From NCBI GenBank assembly GCA_963971535.1, contig OZ020585.1, positions 23,872,236 through 23,936,235 on the forward strand: DNA of 64,000 bases, in the 5' to 3' direction. Under the pieces are notes generated by a model. It searched no databases. It saw only the letters and a program-made list of their open reading frames with translations, and was not told the origin of the DNA. The position numbers and the translations under genes are program-made. This document shows positions 1 to 12,100 of the stretch, piece by piece; positions within the stretch are counted from its first letter, which is position 1; every line of letters starts with the position of its first letter. The DNA comes from Notolepis coatsorum. Taxonomy: Eukaryota; Chordata; Actinopteri; Aulopiformes; Paralepididae.

Positions 1-1265
1 AAGGAGGCCGATCCCAACAGTGACTCAGTGTCCTTTTGTTCCTTAGCCATAATGGTACAAGTGGAATCTATTGAGTTGAGGGAAACACTAGGACTAATTT
101 TGTGTGTAAGCTTCCGTCTTGATGCTCCTTGCCTGATAGGCATTGCGTTGCACCCCATAGGACTGCAAGGAGTAGTTCTGTTCGTGCCATTGGACTCACA
201 ACTCCATCGACTATGACGTCTTTCAGATCCAGCTAGGGATTCACTCTCAGCCCCAATACCACTGTCCTCACTAAAGAGAGCAGAATCCTCTGGTCCAGGC
301 TTGCGCAGCGAAGCCATTTCAATACGAGACAATAGTTGCATTAGCCTGGCCTCGGCCGCTCGCTTGGCTTTCAGCTTCTCCTCTAAAAGCTCAGAGACAG
401 AGGCAAAGTACTCAACCGCCCCCTCCAAAGCAGTGTCTCCAATTTTTCCAACAGTCTGACCCACATTACGCATCCTCTGCGTGGTATACTGAAGTAGCTG
501 CTGTAACAAATCTGGCGGGGGTTCGATATCAGTGGAACCGGACTTCGAAGGTGAAGACGAGAGGTTTTTACCGTGGCTCGGCCAAGCCAGATGTTCTCCA
601 TTCTCTCTCAGGAGTCTTTCCCCCTCCTCCGCCATTTCCTCCAGTCCGCGATTGATCTCTGCGTACCGTAGAGCCATGAAGGCCACCATAGGCTGCACAG
701 AGACCTGAGTCTGGGTGGTCTGTTCGAAAAGCCCCAGTAGAACATCATATTTAGCAATACTAGGGTTCAAAAAGTCATACACAGCTTGATGGGCTTTGAC
801 CAAAGGTTCAGGGAAGTCCACTTTGTGCTCTGAGAGTGGGGCTTTATTTTCCTTCTGTTTTTTCTTTGTCGGTTTAGTGCCTCTGTTTTTCTTTGGCTTT
901 CTGCCAGACTTCTTGTCAGCTGCATCCTGCTTGTCCCATTGTTTATCCTTTTCTTCTGCCACCGTACAGTTATCCTTTCCTTGACTCGCCGGTTTATCCA
1001 CCGTGACAACTTCTGGGGCCAAGTCTGACACAGGAGACCTCTTCTTCTGCGGCGTAAAAGGAGCGTCCCTCCGAGAAGAGTTGGTGTGCCCGGTTGGCTT
1101 TCTCTCCCTAACATCCTCGTCTGCCCGTCCTGCGGGAACCCCACTCTCACAATCGTCAGACTGGGACTCGCCCGGACTTTCTCGGGTCCCAGGCAGCAGC
1201 GTTCTCCCCCTCCTAAAGGGGCCCTGAGTCCCAAAATGATTACCCTTTGATGGAGAGCAGCCCAT
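1..1265 (-). CDS. pcare: PCARE (photoreceptor cilium actin regulator), N-terminal part, cut by window edge
   Basis: Reading the minus strand from the ATG at 1265-1263 gives about 421 codons with no stop to the window edge. The protein opens MGCSPSKG, the MGC N-myristoylation/palmitoylation-type start of the PCARE family. A Lys/Pro/Ser-rich low-complexity stretch follows. From about residue 147 comes the conserved block VDFPEPLVKAHQ, then TTQTQVSVQPMVAF. From about residue 249 comes PPDLLQQLLQYTTQRM, then a charged helical segment (LLEEKLKAKRAAEA), and near residue 330 the family signature SEDSGIGAES. These match the first quarter of vertebrate PCARE (C2orf71), which acts at the base of the photoreceptor outer segment to drive ciliary membrane expansion through actin. 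PCARE lies in the same human block as TRMT61B and WDR43. The start context (GAGATGG) is good. The large first exon is single and uninterrupted here; the remainder lies outside the window. Confidence 0.93.
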   Translation of the reverse strand, partial: MGCSPSKGNHFGTQGPFRRGRTLLPGTRESPGESQSDDCESGVPAGRADEDVRERKPTGHTNSSRRDAPFTPQKKRSPVSDLAPEVVTVDKPASQGKDNCTVAEEKDKQWDKQDAADKKSGRKPKKNRGTKPTKKKQKENKAPLSEHKVDFPEPLVKAHQAVYDFLNPSIAKYDVLLGLFEQTTQTQVSVQPMVAFMALRYAEINRGLEEMAEEGERLLRENGEHLAWPSHGKNLSSSPSKSGSTDIEPPPDLLQQLLQYTTQRMRNVGQTVGKIGDTALEGAVEYFASVSELLEEKLKAKRAAEARLMQLLSRIEMASLRKPGPEDSALFSEDSGIGAESESLAGSERRHSRWSCESNGTNRTTPCSPMGCNAMPIRQGASRRKLTHKISPSVSLNSIDSTCTIMAKEQKDTESLLGSAS

Positions 1266-2435
1266 CTCAGATGTTTCGGACAGAGGTGATCGTTAGTTCC
1301 TTTGGTCCCACTGAGACAGTGGAGAGTGAAGTGCTGTATATCGTATAGAAATAGAAAGTCCTTAGCCACCTGTTGCACCTGTCATTTTCATATGGCTTAG
1401 GTTGTTCAGTTTGACAAGGTCCCTTTACATGAGGTCACCCAAAACAAAATATAGATAAATCCATCATCCCAGTCTCTTCCACCTATAAGAGATAGACAAG
1501 ATACATCCATAGATGGGTTCTCGTGGTTGTTTATCATAAATTCCCTCGAAACTCATTGCTTGTGTATCCCATGAAGGACAAGCAGCTGAAAGGATTAGTG
1601 AGGCTTTCAGTGAACTCCTCAGCGTGCACATATGTCACGTTAGGCATATAAAACTCACCCACTTGTAAGACCATAAGCTCATTTAGGTAATGAGGGCTGG
1701 CTTCAGGTGGCTTTTTATAGCCTGCACAACAATATATCCCCGTTTAGCCCCGTGGACCGGTTCACTGCCCAAGCGAAGAACCCACACACAACAAGAAAAT
1801 ATTAGATAACTTTGGTTATCACTGCTACAGTTACAGTTGTCACTGTACCCATTACTTTCACAATAAAATACAAATAAAAAGTTCTTTACTTTCTATTCTT
1901 AAGCTTAGTGTATCTACATTTTTTATAATCAAGGGGATTCCTAATGTCCAGGCTTATGAGAGAGAGCACATATATAATCACTAGTGTAATAATCATCTTG
2001 TTTTTTATTCCAGCGCTTGTATTCCTATGCTTTTTTGTTCTTAGCTCTATTATTATTTAAATTTTAAACTGTTCTTATATACTTTAGATACTATTGCTAC
2101 TATGTATGTATGTGTGTTTTATTACATGTATTCACTTGTTCTATTCTCCATCCATCTATCATCCATAGCAACACTAATATCACCAACATCCTGATGAGGG
2201 ATCCCCTTTGAACAGCCCATCTGAGGTTTCTCCCCACCACGTTTTTCTTTATTTATTTTTTATCTTTTACTATTGCTAGGTTTTAGAGAGTCGTTCCTTA
2301 TCTTCATTGGGGGAAGTGTGGGGGTGTTGCAAAATGTGGATTTATGGTGGTTTTTGTTCTGGATCTATTGTGATGTTTCTTCTTTATCTGTGAAGCCCAA
2401 AAGCTTTGCCTTTGTATTTATGTACGTATGTACTT
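1266..2435. other. pcare 5' flank, no gene recognised
   Basis: About 1.2 kb upstream of the pcare start. It is AT-rich with a few poly-T runs. I see no open frame with family resemblance and no clear TATA box. The 5' UTR and promoter of pcare should lie in the first few hundred bases, but nothing in the sequence fixes their limits. Confidence 0.4.
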
Positions 2436-2965
2436 TTTTTTTTTTTATCCACTTTTTCTCCTCTTTTTCAATTTTTCTCCCATCCCAATTCCACTGTGCC
2501 AATTCTTCCCTCCCCTGTCTTGAATGTTGCTTGCATATGCCCCCCCCACTAGCCGGTTGTAGGGAGGATAGAAGCCTTGCATCACGTGTCCCCTCCGATA
2601 CACAAAGTGCTATACACTTTAACAAAGTGCTATACAAATAAAGTTATTACACAAGGAGGCAGCCTGTCACATCTTTTCACCTGCCAGCGCGGACTCTCAT
2701 TGGCGAGGTGTAACGTGTGGGAGGCTCACACTACCCCGGCCATTTCCTGTCTCTGCTCTGCAGGCATCCCCAACCGACCTGTAGGAGTCGCTGTCCACAA
2801 CGTCCAGATTACCACCCATCGACTTCCACCCTTCCAACTCTGCCAATTGAGTTAGTATGACGGCTGGTCCAAGCCGGAGGCAACGCAGACAGCCGGAGTC
2901 GAACCCAGTGTCTCTTGCGTTGGTGACGAGCGCAATGTCCGCTGCGCCACCCAGCCGCCCTGTAG
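2436..2965 (-). mobile_element. tRNA-derived SINE, family B, minus strand
   Basis: The 5' head reads on the minus strand from 2965 as GGCGGCTGGGTGGCGCAGCG, with pol III A-box-like GTGGCGCAGCGG and B-box-like GGGTTCGACTCC. The body and the poly-A/T-rich tail ending near 2436 match the copies at 21560-21985, 24731-25176 and 33835-34110. A short foreign piece (about 2598-2650) interrupts the body. Confidence 0.75.
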
Positions 2966-2966
2966 G

Positions 2967-3100
2967 AGTGTACTTTGTGATTACTCCGCCAAATGTGTTC
3001 TGAAGAGAACATTGGTTTACATTTGTATGAAGATTCTCTATAAATAACAATGTATTAAAAGATCCTTGTGTTTTTAACAATAACTGTGAAAACATCTGAA
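2967..3100 (+). repeat. Inverted diverged copy of the receptor gene 3' flank
   Basis: The reverse complement of this stretch aligns with 8956-9095, just downstream of the stop codon of the family C receptor gene. Shared words include GTTTTCACAGTTATTGTTA, AATGTTCTCTTCAGAACA and GAGTAATCACAAAG. Identity is roughly 80% by eye. Confidence 0.6.
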
Positions 3101-3125
3101 TCTTTTTGTGCAAAATACATACATT

Positions 3126-3250
3126 ATTTATGTATGTATGTTTGGCCTGGGGACTCTTAATATATTGATAATTTCAGTAAACTTCAATAAATTGTGTTTA
3201 TTGGAATTATCTATATTAAGAGTCCCCAGGCCAAACATACATACATAAAT
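3126..3250. repeat. Hairpin with 38-bp perfect arms
   Basis: Arms at 3126-3163 and 3213-3250 are exact reverse complements (core GGCCTGGGGACTC), with a loop of about 49 nt. It could be a foldback mobile element or, if transcribed, a hairpin RNA. Confidence 0.8.
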
Positions 3251-3578
3251 AAGTATCCACATACAGAGAGGAGGCATGTCTAGCACAGAAGTGCATGTTA
3301 CAGTATATAACTCACATTTTGATGATGGTGGCATTATTTGGTACATGATCTGTAATCTGTAAACCGGTGGGGAGGGTTAAGAAGTAATAAGCTACAGTAT
3401 GTAATATGATTACAGTAATGATTACAAAAAAATTAACTAATCCATTACAGTACTTGAAATAAACAATACAGTAGATTAAAGATATTAAAAAGAATATGTG
3501 AATAATTGGACTACTCATATTCGAAGGGGGAGATTAACTACCATATGTTTGGAAAATGAGTCCATTGTGAAAGACAGT

Positions 3579-3999
3579 GAGACACCTCATGGGAGAGGGA
3601 GGTGTTAAGCCACAGTGGAGGCAGTTATTCACTTTGTAAATTTAATTTAACATTTAAATTGGAATAAGTTTCTGGAAATAACATAAAATAATTACATTCT
3701 GTTATTCAATTAGAATTCTCCAGTGGATTATATAACTGATAAAAAAAGAATTAAGAGGGTAATTAGTATGATGTAACACCCTTGTGTATGAGCGTGTGCG
3801 TTGTTTATGTTAGAATAGATCTGCAGGTCCCGTGCAGGAGGCGTCTATTCTTTTACCAACGGATTTCCAGTTCCGCGTTCTGCGATCTGATTGGCCACTG
3901 ACGTTTCTGGTGCGGCCCAATCGCGTGACGCGCCCATTTCCACAGCTTGGTAGTGAATACCTGCCTGTGGCTTAACCCCTCCCTCTCCCATGAGGTCTC
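3579..3999. mobile_element. MITE with ~36-bp terminal inverted repeats
   Basis: The left end GAGACACCTCATGGGAGAGG and the right end CCTCTCCCATGAGGTCTC are reverse complements apart from a few positions. The match extends inward through TTAAGCCACAG / CTGTGGCTTAA. The 421-bp interior has no coding potential. No clear target duplication was found. Confidence 0.65.
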
Positions 4000-4279
4000 C
4001 ACCATTAGACTGCCTGAAAGGAATACTGCAGGCTATTCTCCTCTTTCACAACAGACTTGTTTCCCAATCTCCTGAGTCAGCGGCATGACAGGGCTTTGTT
4101 CAGGCACAGTATAGTGCAGGAAGGAGAGGATGGTGGTGTTTTGTATATGCATAGGACATAAGGAAGAACTTTTTAGTTAAACGTCCTCCATTTATGTAGA
4201 TTTTCTTGAGCAGGATGAATGTGGAAAAACGAGCTGTGCTTCAGGAAGGGAATTGCTTTTTTTGCAGCAGATTTTATTT

Positions 4280-4530
4280 GAGGGGCAACAGTGGCTCGGG
4301 AGATAGAGCAGTCGTCTGGTAATCCGGAGGTTCCCGGCTCGATTACCGCTCCTCCCGGGCAGCGTGTGGAAGTGTCCTTGAGCAAGACACTTAACCCCTA
4401 ACTGCTCCCGATGAGCAGGTTGGCACCTTGCATGGTTGCTTCTGCCATTGGTGTGTGAATGGGTCAAATTGTGAACAAATTGTAAAGCGCTTTGGATAAA
4501 AGCACTATAAATGCACCATTTACCATTTGC
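4280..4530 (+). mobile_element. tRNA-derived SINE, family A, plus strand
   Basis: The head AACAGTGGCTCGGGAGATAG with the B-box-like CGGCTCGATTACC is followed by CTTGAGCAAGACACTTAACC and GATGAGCAGGTTGGCACCTT. The tail ends in AAAGCGCTTTGGATAAAAG, an L2-like 3' end. Other copies lie at 53195-53480 (minus) and 60360-60600 (plus), and a split copy flanks the LTR element near 25.6-26.6 kb. Confidence 0.75.
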
Positions 4531-4584
4531 CAAGTTTGGGAGAGAGGATACTTTTTTTGTTTAAGACAGCTGTATTTAGATAGT

Positions 4585-7190
4585 GTAATAATAATAATAA
4601 TAACTTTATTTGTATTGTACCTTTCATACAGGGGATTGCAGTTCAAAGTGCTTTACATCAGTAAGAAATAAGACATCAAATCTGTGTAAAACAAGTAGCA
4701 AGAGCAAAGCATAAAGTGGGATAAAATAATGCAGATATATTAATCAAATCATATCAGAACCTCACGTTCCAATAGGCTTCTGTAATCTGTTACAAAACGT
4801 GATAAAGGTTATAGTATGCACCCAGCGGATAGTGAGGCGTAAAGATACAAGTAAAATAATAGCAAGGGTCAAATGAGCAGACATATAAAATCACAGTTTT
4901 TCACATTAGGATCTAACATCCCAACAGGCCACCTTTATTTATCACCTTTATTTATGGTGGTTTGATTCAGTTTTAGTAGAATGTAAAAGACATGAATTAT
5001 GAAATGAGCACAAAGTGCAGACATACTATAAAACCACAGTTTCTTTACAGTGCAAAAAAAAATTCTGGATTACTGTTGATGTTTGATTGATGTTTTTTAT
5101 TTCCGTGTCTTACATACAGGTGTATGCCCAGCCCATATGGTCTTACAAGACACATAAACAATAAGTATATAATAGTATACTTGACAAATGATATATAGAC
5201 CAAGATGGCCACAAGAAAAAGAAAATACAATAAAACGTAATATAACACAAGCTGTAAGCAATGTATGTAAACAAAGTATGTAAACAAAGAAACGAGAGGA
5301 ATTCATATACAATTATATAGTAACTTTACAAAGCTGTCTTCTGTTTGGTATCCACAGTTTAAAACCTGACAGTCTTCCCTCCTGCCCGACACCCACTATT
5401 GACCCTTCGAACCTCCTACTCGCGGTTCTAGGCCTGGGTCTTACACAGCTTTAAAGCTTGATACCCACACAGTTTAATACCAGACAGTTTCGAACCTGTA
5501 ATAAAAGCAATAGACAGCGTAAAATAGTGCAGTGCAATAAAAATAATAATACACCAAGACTTGGTCTGTAAAGCCTTTCACATTTCCTGCTCACGGTCCC
5601 AGTAATTGACTAATATGGATGTCCAGCTTCGGATATATAAAATAAAAAAGAATAAAAACATGGGGAATAAAACATAGATAAATAGTGCAATGTCAATCAC
5701 AGAGAAATAGTACAGTATAATAGTATAAAGTCAGTCAAATGCTTTGGTAAAGAGATTTACCAAAACATTTAGTTTTAAGCTGCCTTTTAAAAATGTCTAA
5801 TGTATTGGCTTCCCTCAGTAGCGGCTGATGCCGCTGGTGCCTTGTGGGTCGCAGTTCACGTTAGGAGGTCGAGTTGAAAATGTAATGCTCTGAGATGCTC
5901 TGGAGCAATCTCTCTCTCTGTCTCTCGGATCAATCAAATCAAATAATTAACACATGTATGTTGTCATTTTAAACAACTCACCATTCATTCATTATGCATC
6001 AGCAGCAGCTAAATTAATGTTATAGTTCACAACACAGCAGCGCGTTTTGAATCGCTAGCCTATTATCGTCTCAGCAAGCACAGTCAATACTTTTTCCGTA
6101 GCCGCATTTCGCGGAGACAGCTGTGTATAGCGAGAGAGAGAGAGCGAGAGAGAGAGAGAGAGAGGGAGAGAGACTCACTGTTTAGTTGAAACGTCCAGGG
6201 CAGGAGGGCTTCGCTTGATAAAGTGTATAATCCACTGTTGATGTATTCCAGACCACTGTCCACTGTGTCCAGACTGCATCCGCCATATAGCTTGTTAGCC
6301 AAGTGTTAGCTTGTTAGCACTGCAGTTAGCACCACACAACACAAGTACATTTCTTTGTCCACAGACTGCAAACTACCTGCCGTTCTATCGCCATGCTCTA
6401 AGACAAACTCTAACCTTAACCAACTTTGAAAGAGTGCCTAAGCTTAACAGTCTAAAGAACTTGCAGTCACGCTCTAAGACAAACAGCTGCATCTCACAAC
6501 AACACAACTAGTATCTCTACCACCAACCTAGGAATAAGCTAGAATTGGAACATTAGAAATTGGATTCGGCCAATCAGAGATCGTCTCCGCGAAATTCTGC
6601 TATGGAAAAAAATACTGGCGTCGGCCAATCAGAGAGCGTCTCCGCGAAATGCGGCTACAGAAATTCTTGACGCTGCTGCCTAGACCGCTTCAAATCGCGC
6701 CCGGATTCCAACATAATAGTCATATTTCAACGCACAACGCGTTACGCACTGATTGGCTGCGACGGATACAGCGATCAAACCGTGACGCGCACTCAGAGCG
6801 CTATCGCGTCTAGCCCGGGCTAAAAAAAAAAAAAAAGGTGAGTCACTTCCTGTTCAAGAAAACGAGTCTTTTTTATTTTATATAATAACGTTATATTGTG
6901 CATTGGAAACACAAACATACTTAATATGAGTAAATATTATTAATTTTAAACATGTTTATATTATTTATAGGGCTATAAAACAAAAAACTAAAAAATTATT
7001 TTTCTTGTTCTCTCATATAACCAGGGCAGGGCCTGAGGGGGGGCGGCGCCCGAGCGCCCCTAGTGGCGAGCCGCCACTGGCTTCCCTAATATTGTTGGGT
7101 GACGTGTTCCACAGTTTTGGGGTTATGGAACACAGTATTTTTGGTATTTTATAAACCCATGACAGTTGGGCACTTTATGTGCAATTATCA
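4585..7190 (-). repeat. Old interspersed repeat interrupted by an hAT-like element
   Basis: A TAA microsatellite and the line TTTATTTGTATTGTACCTTTC start a block of unassigned dispersed repeat. The sequence around 5800 (TGTATTGGCTTCCCT) resumes at 7080 (GCTTCCCTAATATTG), showing it was one unit before the 5816-7079 insertion. The family is not identified and there is no open frame of interest. Confidence 0.5.
5816..7079. mobile_element. Non-autonomous hAT-like element with 8-bp target duplication
   Basis: Ends are CAGTAGCGGCT and AGCCGCCACTG (one mismatch), flanked by direct repeats GCTTCCCT at 5808-5815 and 7080-7087. An 8-bp duplication and CAG/CTG ends are hAT hallmarks. The interior contains an inverted-repeat segment (about 6020-6120 versus 6570-6670, sharing CGCATTTCGCGGAGAC) and CCAATCAGAG motifs, but no transposase. 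Confidence 0.8.
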
Positions 7191-7570
7191 AGATAAGATA
7201 TTCCTTTATTGATCCCCTTGGGGAAATTCAGACGTCATAGGGTGAGGGGGGGGGGGGGTACAGGTACAGTATGGGCAGGATAATAGTAGTAGAAGATAAA
7301 TATACAGTAGGCAATACAATTAGATCTGAATATAAAAATATGAGAAAAGATCAGTGTAAACAATATAAATAACTTTAGTAATAAACAGTGTAAACAAAGG
7401 TGCAGATGAGGGTCTGTATGCCCTGTGTTGTATTATTTGTTACAATATATAGGCAATAAAGATTTTCTACCTGAATAGATACTATGAGTAAAAGTATACA
7501 CAAAGTGCTGTATACACAAGGTACTAGCCTTCCTCACCAGCTTGTTCAGTTTGTCTGTGTCCCTTGAGTT
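7190..7570 (-). mobile_element. Rex1-like LINE 3' fragment (continues at 8815-8945)
   Basis: The phrase TTCCTTTATTGATCCCC and the stretch near 7540 (CTTCCTCACCAGCTTGTTCA) are typical of the 3' part of fish Rex1-type LINEs on the minus strand. The same element appears to resume at 8815-8945 (AGCATATAGAGGACGCTGAC), so about 1.2 kb has been inserted within it. Confidence 0.5.
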
Positions 7571-7917
7571 GATTTATACAATGGCATGCAAATTTCTCTA
7601 TGCTGATTGGCTGAAACAGTCAAGTTACACATGGGTATTTGTCATAACCCCACACTCTTGGTCCCAGGACCCGCCCACAACCGAATTACTATCGATCCGC
7701 CGTGCAAGTTTTTAGAAGTGAAAGCAAGATGGCGGACAGTAAACGTTACGAAAGGATATGTTGATAGGGTCATAAAGACTAAATGAAAAACGATTCTGTC
7801 ACGGAGAAAGTGTTAGTTTCTTACACAATGTTGGATTATGTAATTAGTGGGTCATGAGTCATTGTGGAACAAAATAAAAATTGCGCGAATTGATTGATTA
7901 ATTGATGCATATATTTT

Positions 7918-8300
7918 TTTACCTACTTTCTATAGAAGCAGCTGGGAGGTGCGCTGTTTTAAGTGAGCGTGGATTATTGAATTGATTGATTGATTGCAAA
8001 TGTTATTACTGTCCGCCTTGTTTCCAACTGGTTAAGCTTGGCGACTCTTTCGAAGTCGCTTTCTTTCGAAGTTGGTTACGGTTAGAGTTTGTCTTTAGAG
8101 CAGGGGCGATAGACCACCAGCCCTGATTCCAAACTCTAACTTTAACCAACTTCGAAAGAGAGCGACTTCGAAAGAGTCGCCAAGCTTAACCAGTTGGAAA
8201 CAAGGCAGACAGTAATAAAATTAGCAATCAATCAATTCAATAATCCACGCTCACTTAAAACAGCGCACCTCGCAGCTGCTTCTATAGAAAGTAGGTTTAA
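7918..8300. repeat. Large inverted repeat (foldback)
   Basis: The left arm 7918-8090 and right arm 8130-8300 are near-perfect reverse complements. Landmarks are CTACTTTCTATAGAAGCAGC, the GATT repeats and CTTGGCGACTCTTTCGAAG. A short spacer of about 40 nt separates them. The inner arms carry AACTTTAACCAACTTCGAAA, a phrase shared with the foldbacks near 6.4, 44.5 and 47.2 kb. Confidence 0.75.
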
Positions 8301-8410
8301 TTTTTTTTTTAAATCCTCCTATAGGGCAAAGAAATTATATTTTTTTTACCTACTTTCTATAGAAGCATCTAAGAATGAAGTTCTATAGAAAGTAGGTAAA
8401 AAAAACAGAA

Positions 8411-8540
8411 AAGTTGGATGTGCTAGTTTGTTGGATGTCTTAGTTGAAAGACAGTTGGATGTGTTAGTTTGTTGGATGTCTTAGTTGAGAGACAGTTGGA
8501 TGTGTTAGTTTGTTGGATGTATTACTGAGAACAGTTGGAT
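8411..8540 (+). repeat. 41-bp tandem repeat, about three units
   Basis: The unit begins GTTGGATGTGTTAGTTTGTT and ends TTAGTTGAGAGACA. Two full copies and a decayed third are visible. Confidence 0.75.
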
Positions 8541-8694
8541 GCACTTCTGAGCTGCTTCCACATGGAGGCAACTTCTCTTTAATTTTTTTTTGGGAACTAC
8601 TTTTTCGGCGGATGGTTTTGTCAATAAATCTTCAATTAATGTGTCTTTATTGTATAGCAATAAGGTTGGATGACATCGGCCATTGTATAAAAGC

Positions 8695-8809
8695 CATTAC
8701 ACCACGTGCAGTCGTGGGTTATGAGAATTAGACCATGCCTAGGGGGGTCTAACGACCACCCCTAGGCATGGTCTAATTCTCATAACCCACTACTGCGCGT
8801 GGTGTAATG
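8695..8809. repeat. Hairpin with ~50-bp arms
   Basis: CATTACACCACGTGCAG at the left is answered by CTGCGCGTGGTGTAATG at the right. Arms of about 50 bp (core GACCATGCCTAGGGG) differ at only a few positions around a loop of about 12 nt. Confidence 0.75.
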
Positions 8810-9153
8810 CTTTAGTAGCCCCCCCAGCATACCACAGCATATAGAGGACGCTGACTATAGGGACTGGTAAAACTACTCCAGCAGTCTATTGCACACACTG
8901 AAGGACCTCAGGAAGAACACCCTGTTCCCTCTGTCCCTTCCTGGAACGATTCATATGTTTTCACAGTTATTGTTAGAAACACAATGATATTTTAATGAAG
9001 AATGAATTCATAGAAACTTTTGCATACAAATATAAACTAATGTTCTCTTCAGAACATATTGGGCAGAGTAATCACAAAGGACGACACTCACTTATGATTG
9101 GTCAGACATTTGAGCAATTTTCACTTGTTCGATTACAATATAAAATGTTAATA

Positions 9154-12100
9154 TCAAATAGATTTTCTACGAAGTCTTTGCCTAATTTGAGGGGATTGAT
9201 CAAGATCACTTAAATTGTTAATTTCATGGAGTTCGGTAACTGAGGACCTGGAAGAGTCTACAGTGATTACTCCCGAATCTTCAGAACCAATGGTCATCAC
9301 TGAATTAACTACATGTGTCGGAACTGCAGTCCTCAAGGAATCTCCCCCAAAGTCAACAGATATATTCCCCAGTGCTTTGTCGGTGGTATTGATTGAAAAG
9401 TCGTGCACACGGCTCAAGTAAGCTTCCCTACTAATGTCTTCCTTTTTCTTGAAGAGAATCATGTAGCACTTGGGGCAAAAATGACAGCAAATTATGCCAA
9501 AGTTGGAGACTAAAATGCCACAGGCTTGGACAGCAGCGTGCTTCGGAATTTCAGCGACAAATATAGGGATGAAACAGATCCAGACAAAAAGGTAAACGAT
9601 CATGCTAAAGATGATGTAACCCGTTTCATTGAAGCGATGGGGAACCTTCCTAACGTTGAGGGCAAAAACGAAGCAGATGAAGGCAAGCAGTGCAATGTAG
9701 CAGAGCATGAAGCCAAAGCCCCAATTAGATCCTTCATCACATATTAGCAAAATCTCCATGCTCTGCGCCGAGGTCTGTTTCTCAAGCCTTGGAGAATCAA
9801 AAATTAACCAAAAGAGGCAGATAAGCCCTTGGACAGCTGTACCACATATAATTATGACAGGGGGCTTATAAAACCTTTTCAGCCCATGCTGCTTATTTCT
9901 ATCGATAAGGAATGCAAGGAATGTGCGGAAAGCTTTGACCAAGATGCAAGTGATGCATAGTGTGAAGCCGAGGCCGTACATGGTTTGCCGAGCTCTGCAA
10001 TTGTGATCACTGGGCCTGCCAGCAAACAGGGGCACGGCACCAAAGCTAACGGCAAGCCCAGCGATCATGACAAAGCAGAGTTGCCCACCGGCCACTTTGA
10101 AAACGACACTGTGACGACTGACCACAAAGATGACCAGAATGGAAAATAGCATCAGATAACCGATTCCAGTGAAGAAAAGCATGCAAATGGCAAAGGGCAT
10201 ATCCCATTTAAAGTAATCTTCTGTCCTTGGATCACATTTAGTCCAACCTCTCAAAGACCAAGTTTTGTTGGGGCATTTCAGACAGCTGTGGAGGTCTGTA
10301 AAATAATTAAATAAAATAAATATGTCAGATATCACAGCATATCATGCCAAAAACAGAGAATCACTATCAGATAGAAAAGGTATTGTTGTATACTTACTGG
10401 AAACATTGGTGTAAGTTCCTTCTCCACATTTGGTACAGTTGTAGCAGCATTCTATTGTGGAGATTTTTTTGGCTGTTCCAGGGGGGCAGGACTCTGAGCA
10501 TTTTGATTCAGGGATCTGGCAAAAAAAACAGAAAAAAAACTATGAAAGCCAGCGACATCATGGAATGGATCTAATCATGGAATAGAGGCAGGTGTTCTTC
10601 TTACCGTATTGTTTGGAGTTTCCCAGTCTATCGTCTCTGCACTGATATCCACAACACCTGTCATCTGGTTGTACTTTCCCACAACTTTAAAGTCTCGCTC
10701 ATTTCCCTTCCTTATCCAGTTGATCAAGTCATAGCCGTGTGCAAAGTTGCCACTTTCATCAAAGAAAAACTGCCTCCCGTCAAGAGTAAATGTTGTCTTT
10801 TTCAATTCCTGGAGAAGCTGCAAAGAAATGGTTAAAGATTTTAATGTAATGATCGAGTGTTGTTTCAATGTATTTGTGGAAACCTGAAAGGGATGTGGGA
10901 AAATATGCCAAGAATGTCTCTTACTTGCCATGGGGGAAGGTTTCTCCCTCCTGAACAAACAGACTGATTGCATTTGAGAAGTGATCGTAGGGCATGAGCG
11001 ATTGACCATGTGGCCAGTCTCTCAGAATATGCCATTTCCAGATTAACTGCATGTGTCAGGAAGTCATCATTTGCTTTTTGGGGGTTAGGTATTTTGCAGG
11101 CAACTTTAGATTTAATACTAAGGGAGTCTGGCAAAGGACACTGGGCAGCAGAGTTGCTACTGAGGCACTGTTTGTGTTTCTTCAACTCTGGAGAACATCC
11201 AAATCTTAGATCTTTGTACTCCTCAATGAACTTGTTCACAGCTCCTGCACCAGTTGTTAGATTTGTGAGGAAACGCATCAATCCTGGGTTATGACCTGTG
11301 ATGAAGGTGAACCCAAAGATGTCTCCAATCATATTGATTCCATCCATTGAGGCCAAAGAGCGAGACATGGACCAGGCATCGCTGGCAATCCAGGTCCGAG
11401 AAACTCCTCTCTGGATCATCTCTTGGAACAGCAGCTTCACAAGTTCTTCCTTCAGGATGAGTAAGACCACCTGGGCTTCGGAGGACTCAATGCGGTCTGC
11501 CACCTCTCTGATCAGCTCATCGCTGCTGCTGTGGCCTAGGTAGTGGGGTAGAACCTTCTGAAAGGCGGTGCACATGTGCGCACCTTCAGCGGCTTTCAGA
11601 AAGCTCTGAAGAGCAGCCCTGCCGTAGTCGTCATCCCCCGACACAACGCCCACCCAGTTCCACTCAAAACGTGCCATGAGCTGGATCATGGCATGCGTCT
11701 GGTTCTTATCACTGGGTATAGTGCGCAAGAAGGAGGGGTAACGAACTTTATCATCCAGAGGTTCAGCAGATGATGTCGTGCTTATCTATAAGGGAGGAGG
11801 AAATGTTACAAGGGTAACAGCGCCCAATCTCTGTATTCATACATGTAATGGTCTAAGACAGTCCAAAAATCACGTATCTCCTGAATCCAAGAGTGCGAAG
11901 ACTCTAATTTTTGATGTCATCAGATATAAACTCTCAAGCTGCTCGATAGACAATGAATAGGGAGGTGTAGTGGTTACGTCATTTTCGTTTTCCACCCTCT
12001 GTCCAACGCAATGTATTTCCCCATTGCCCATTTCTAAATCGTCTCATTTAAAACAAATAAAGCATGGACATTTGCATGGTGTACCTTTCTGTGCTGATTC

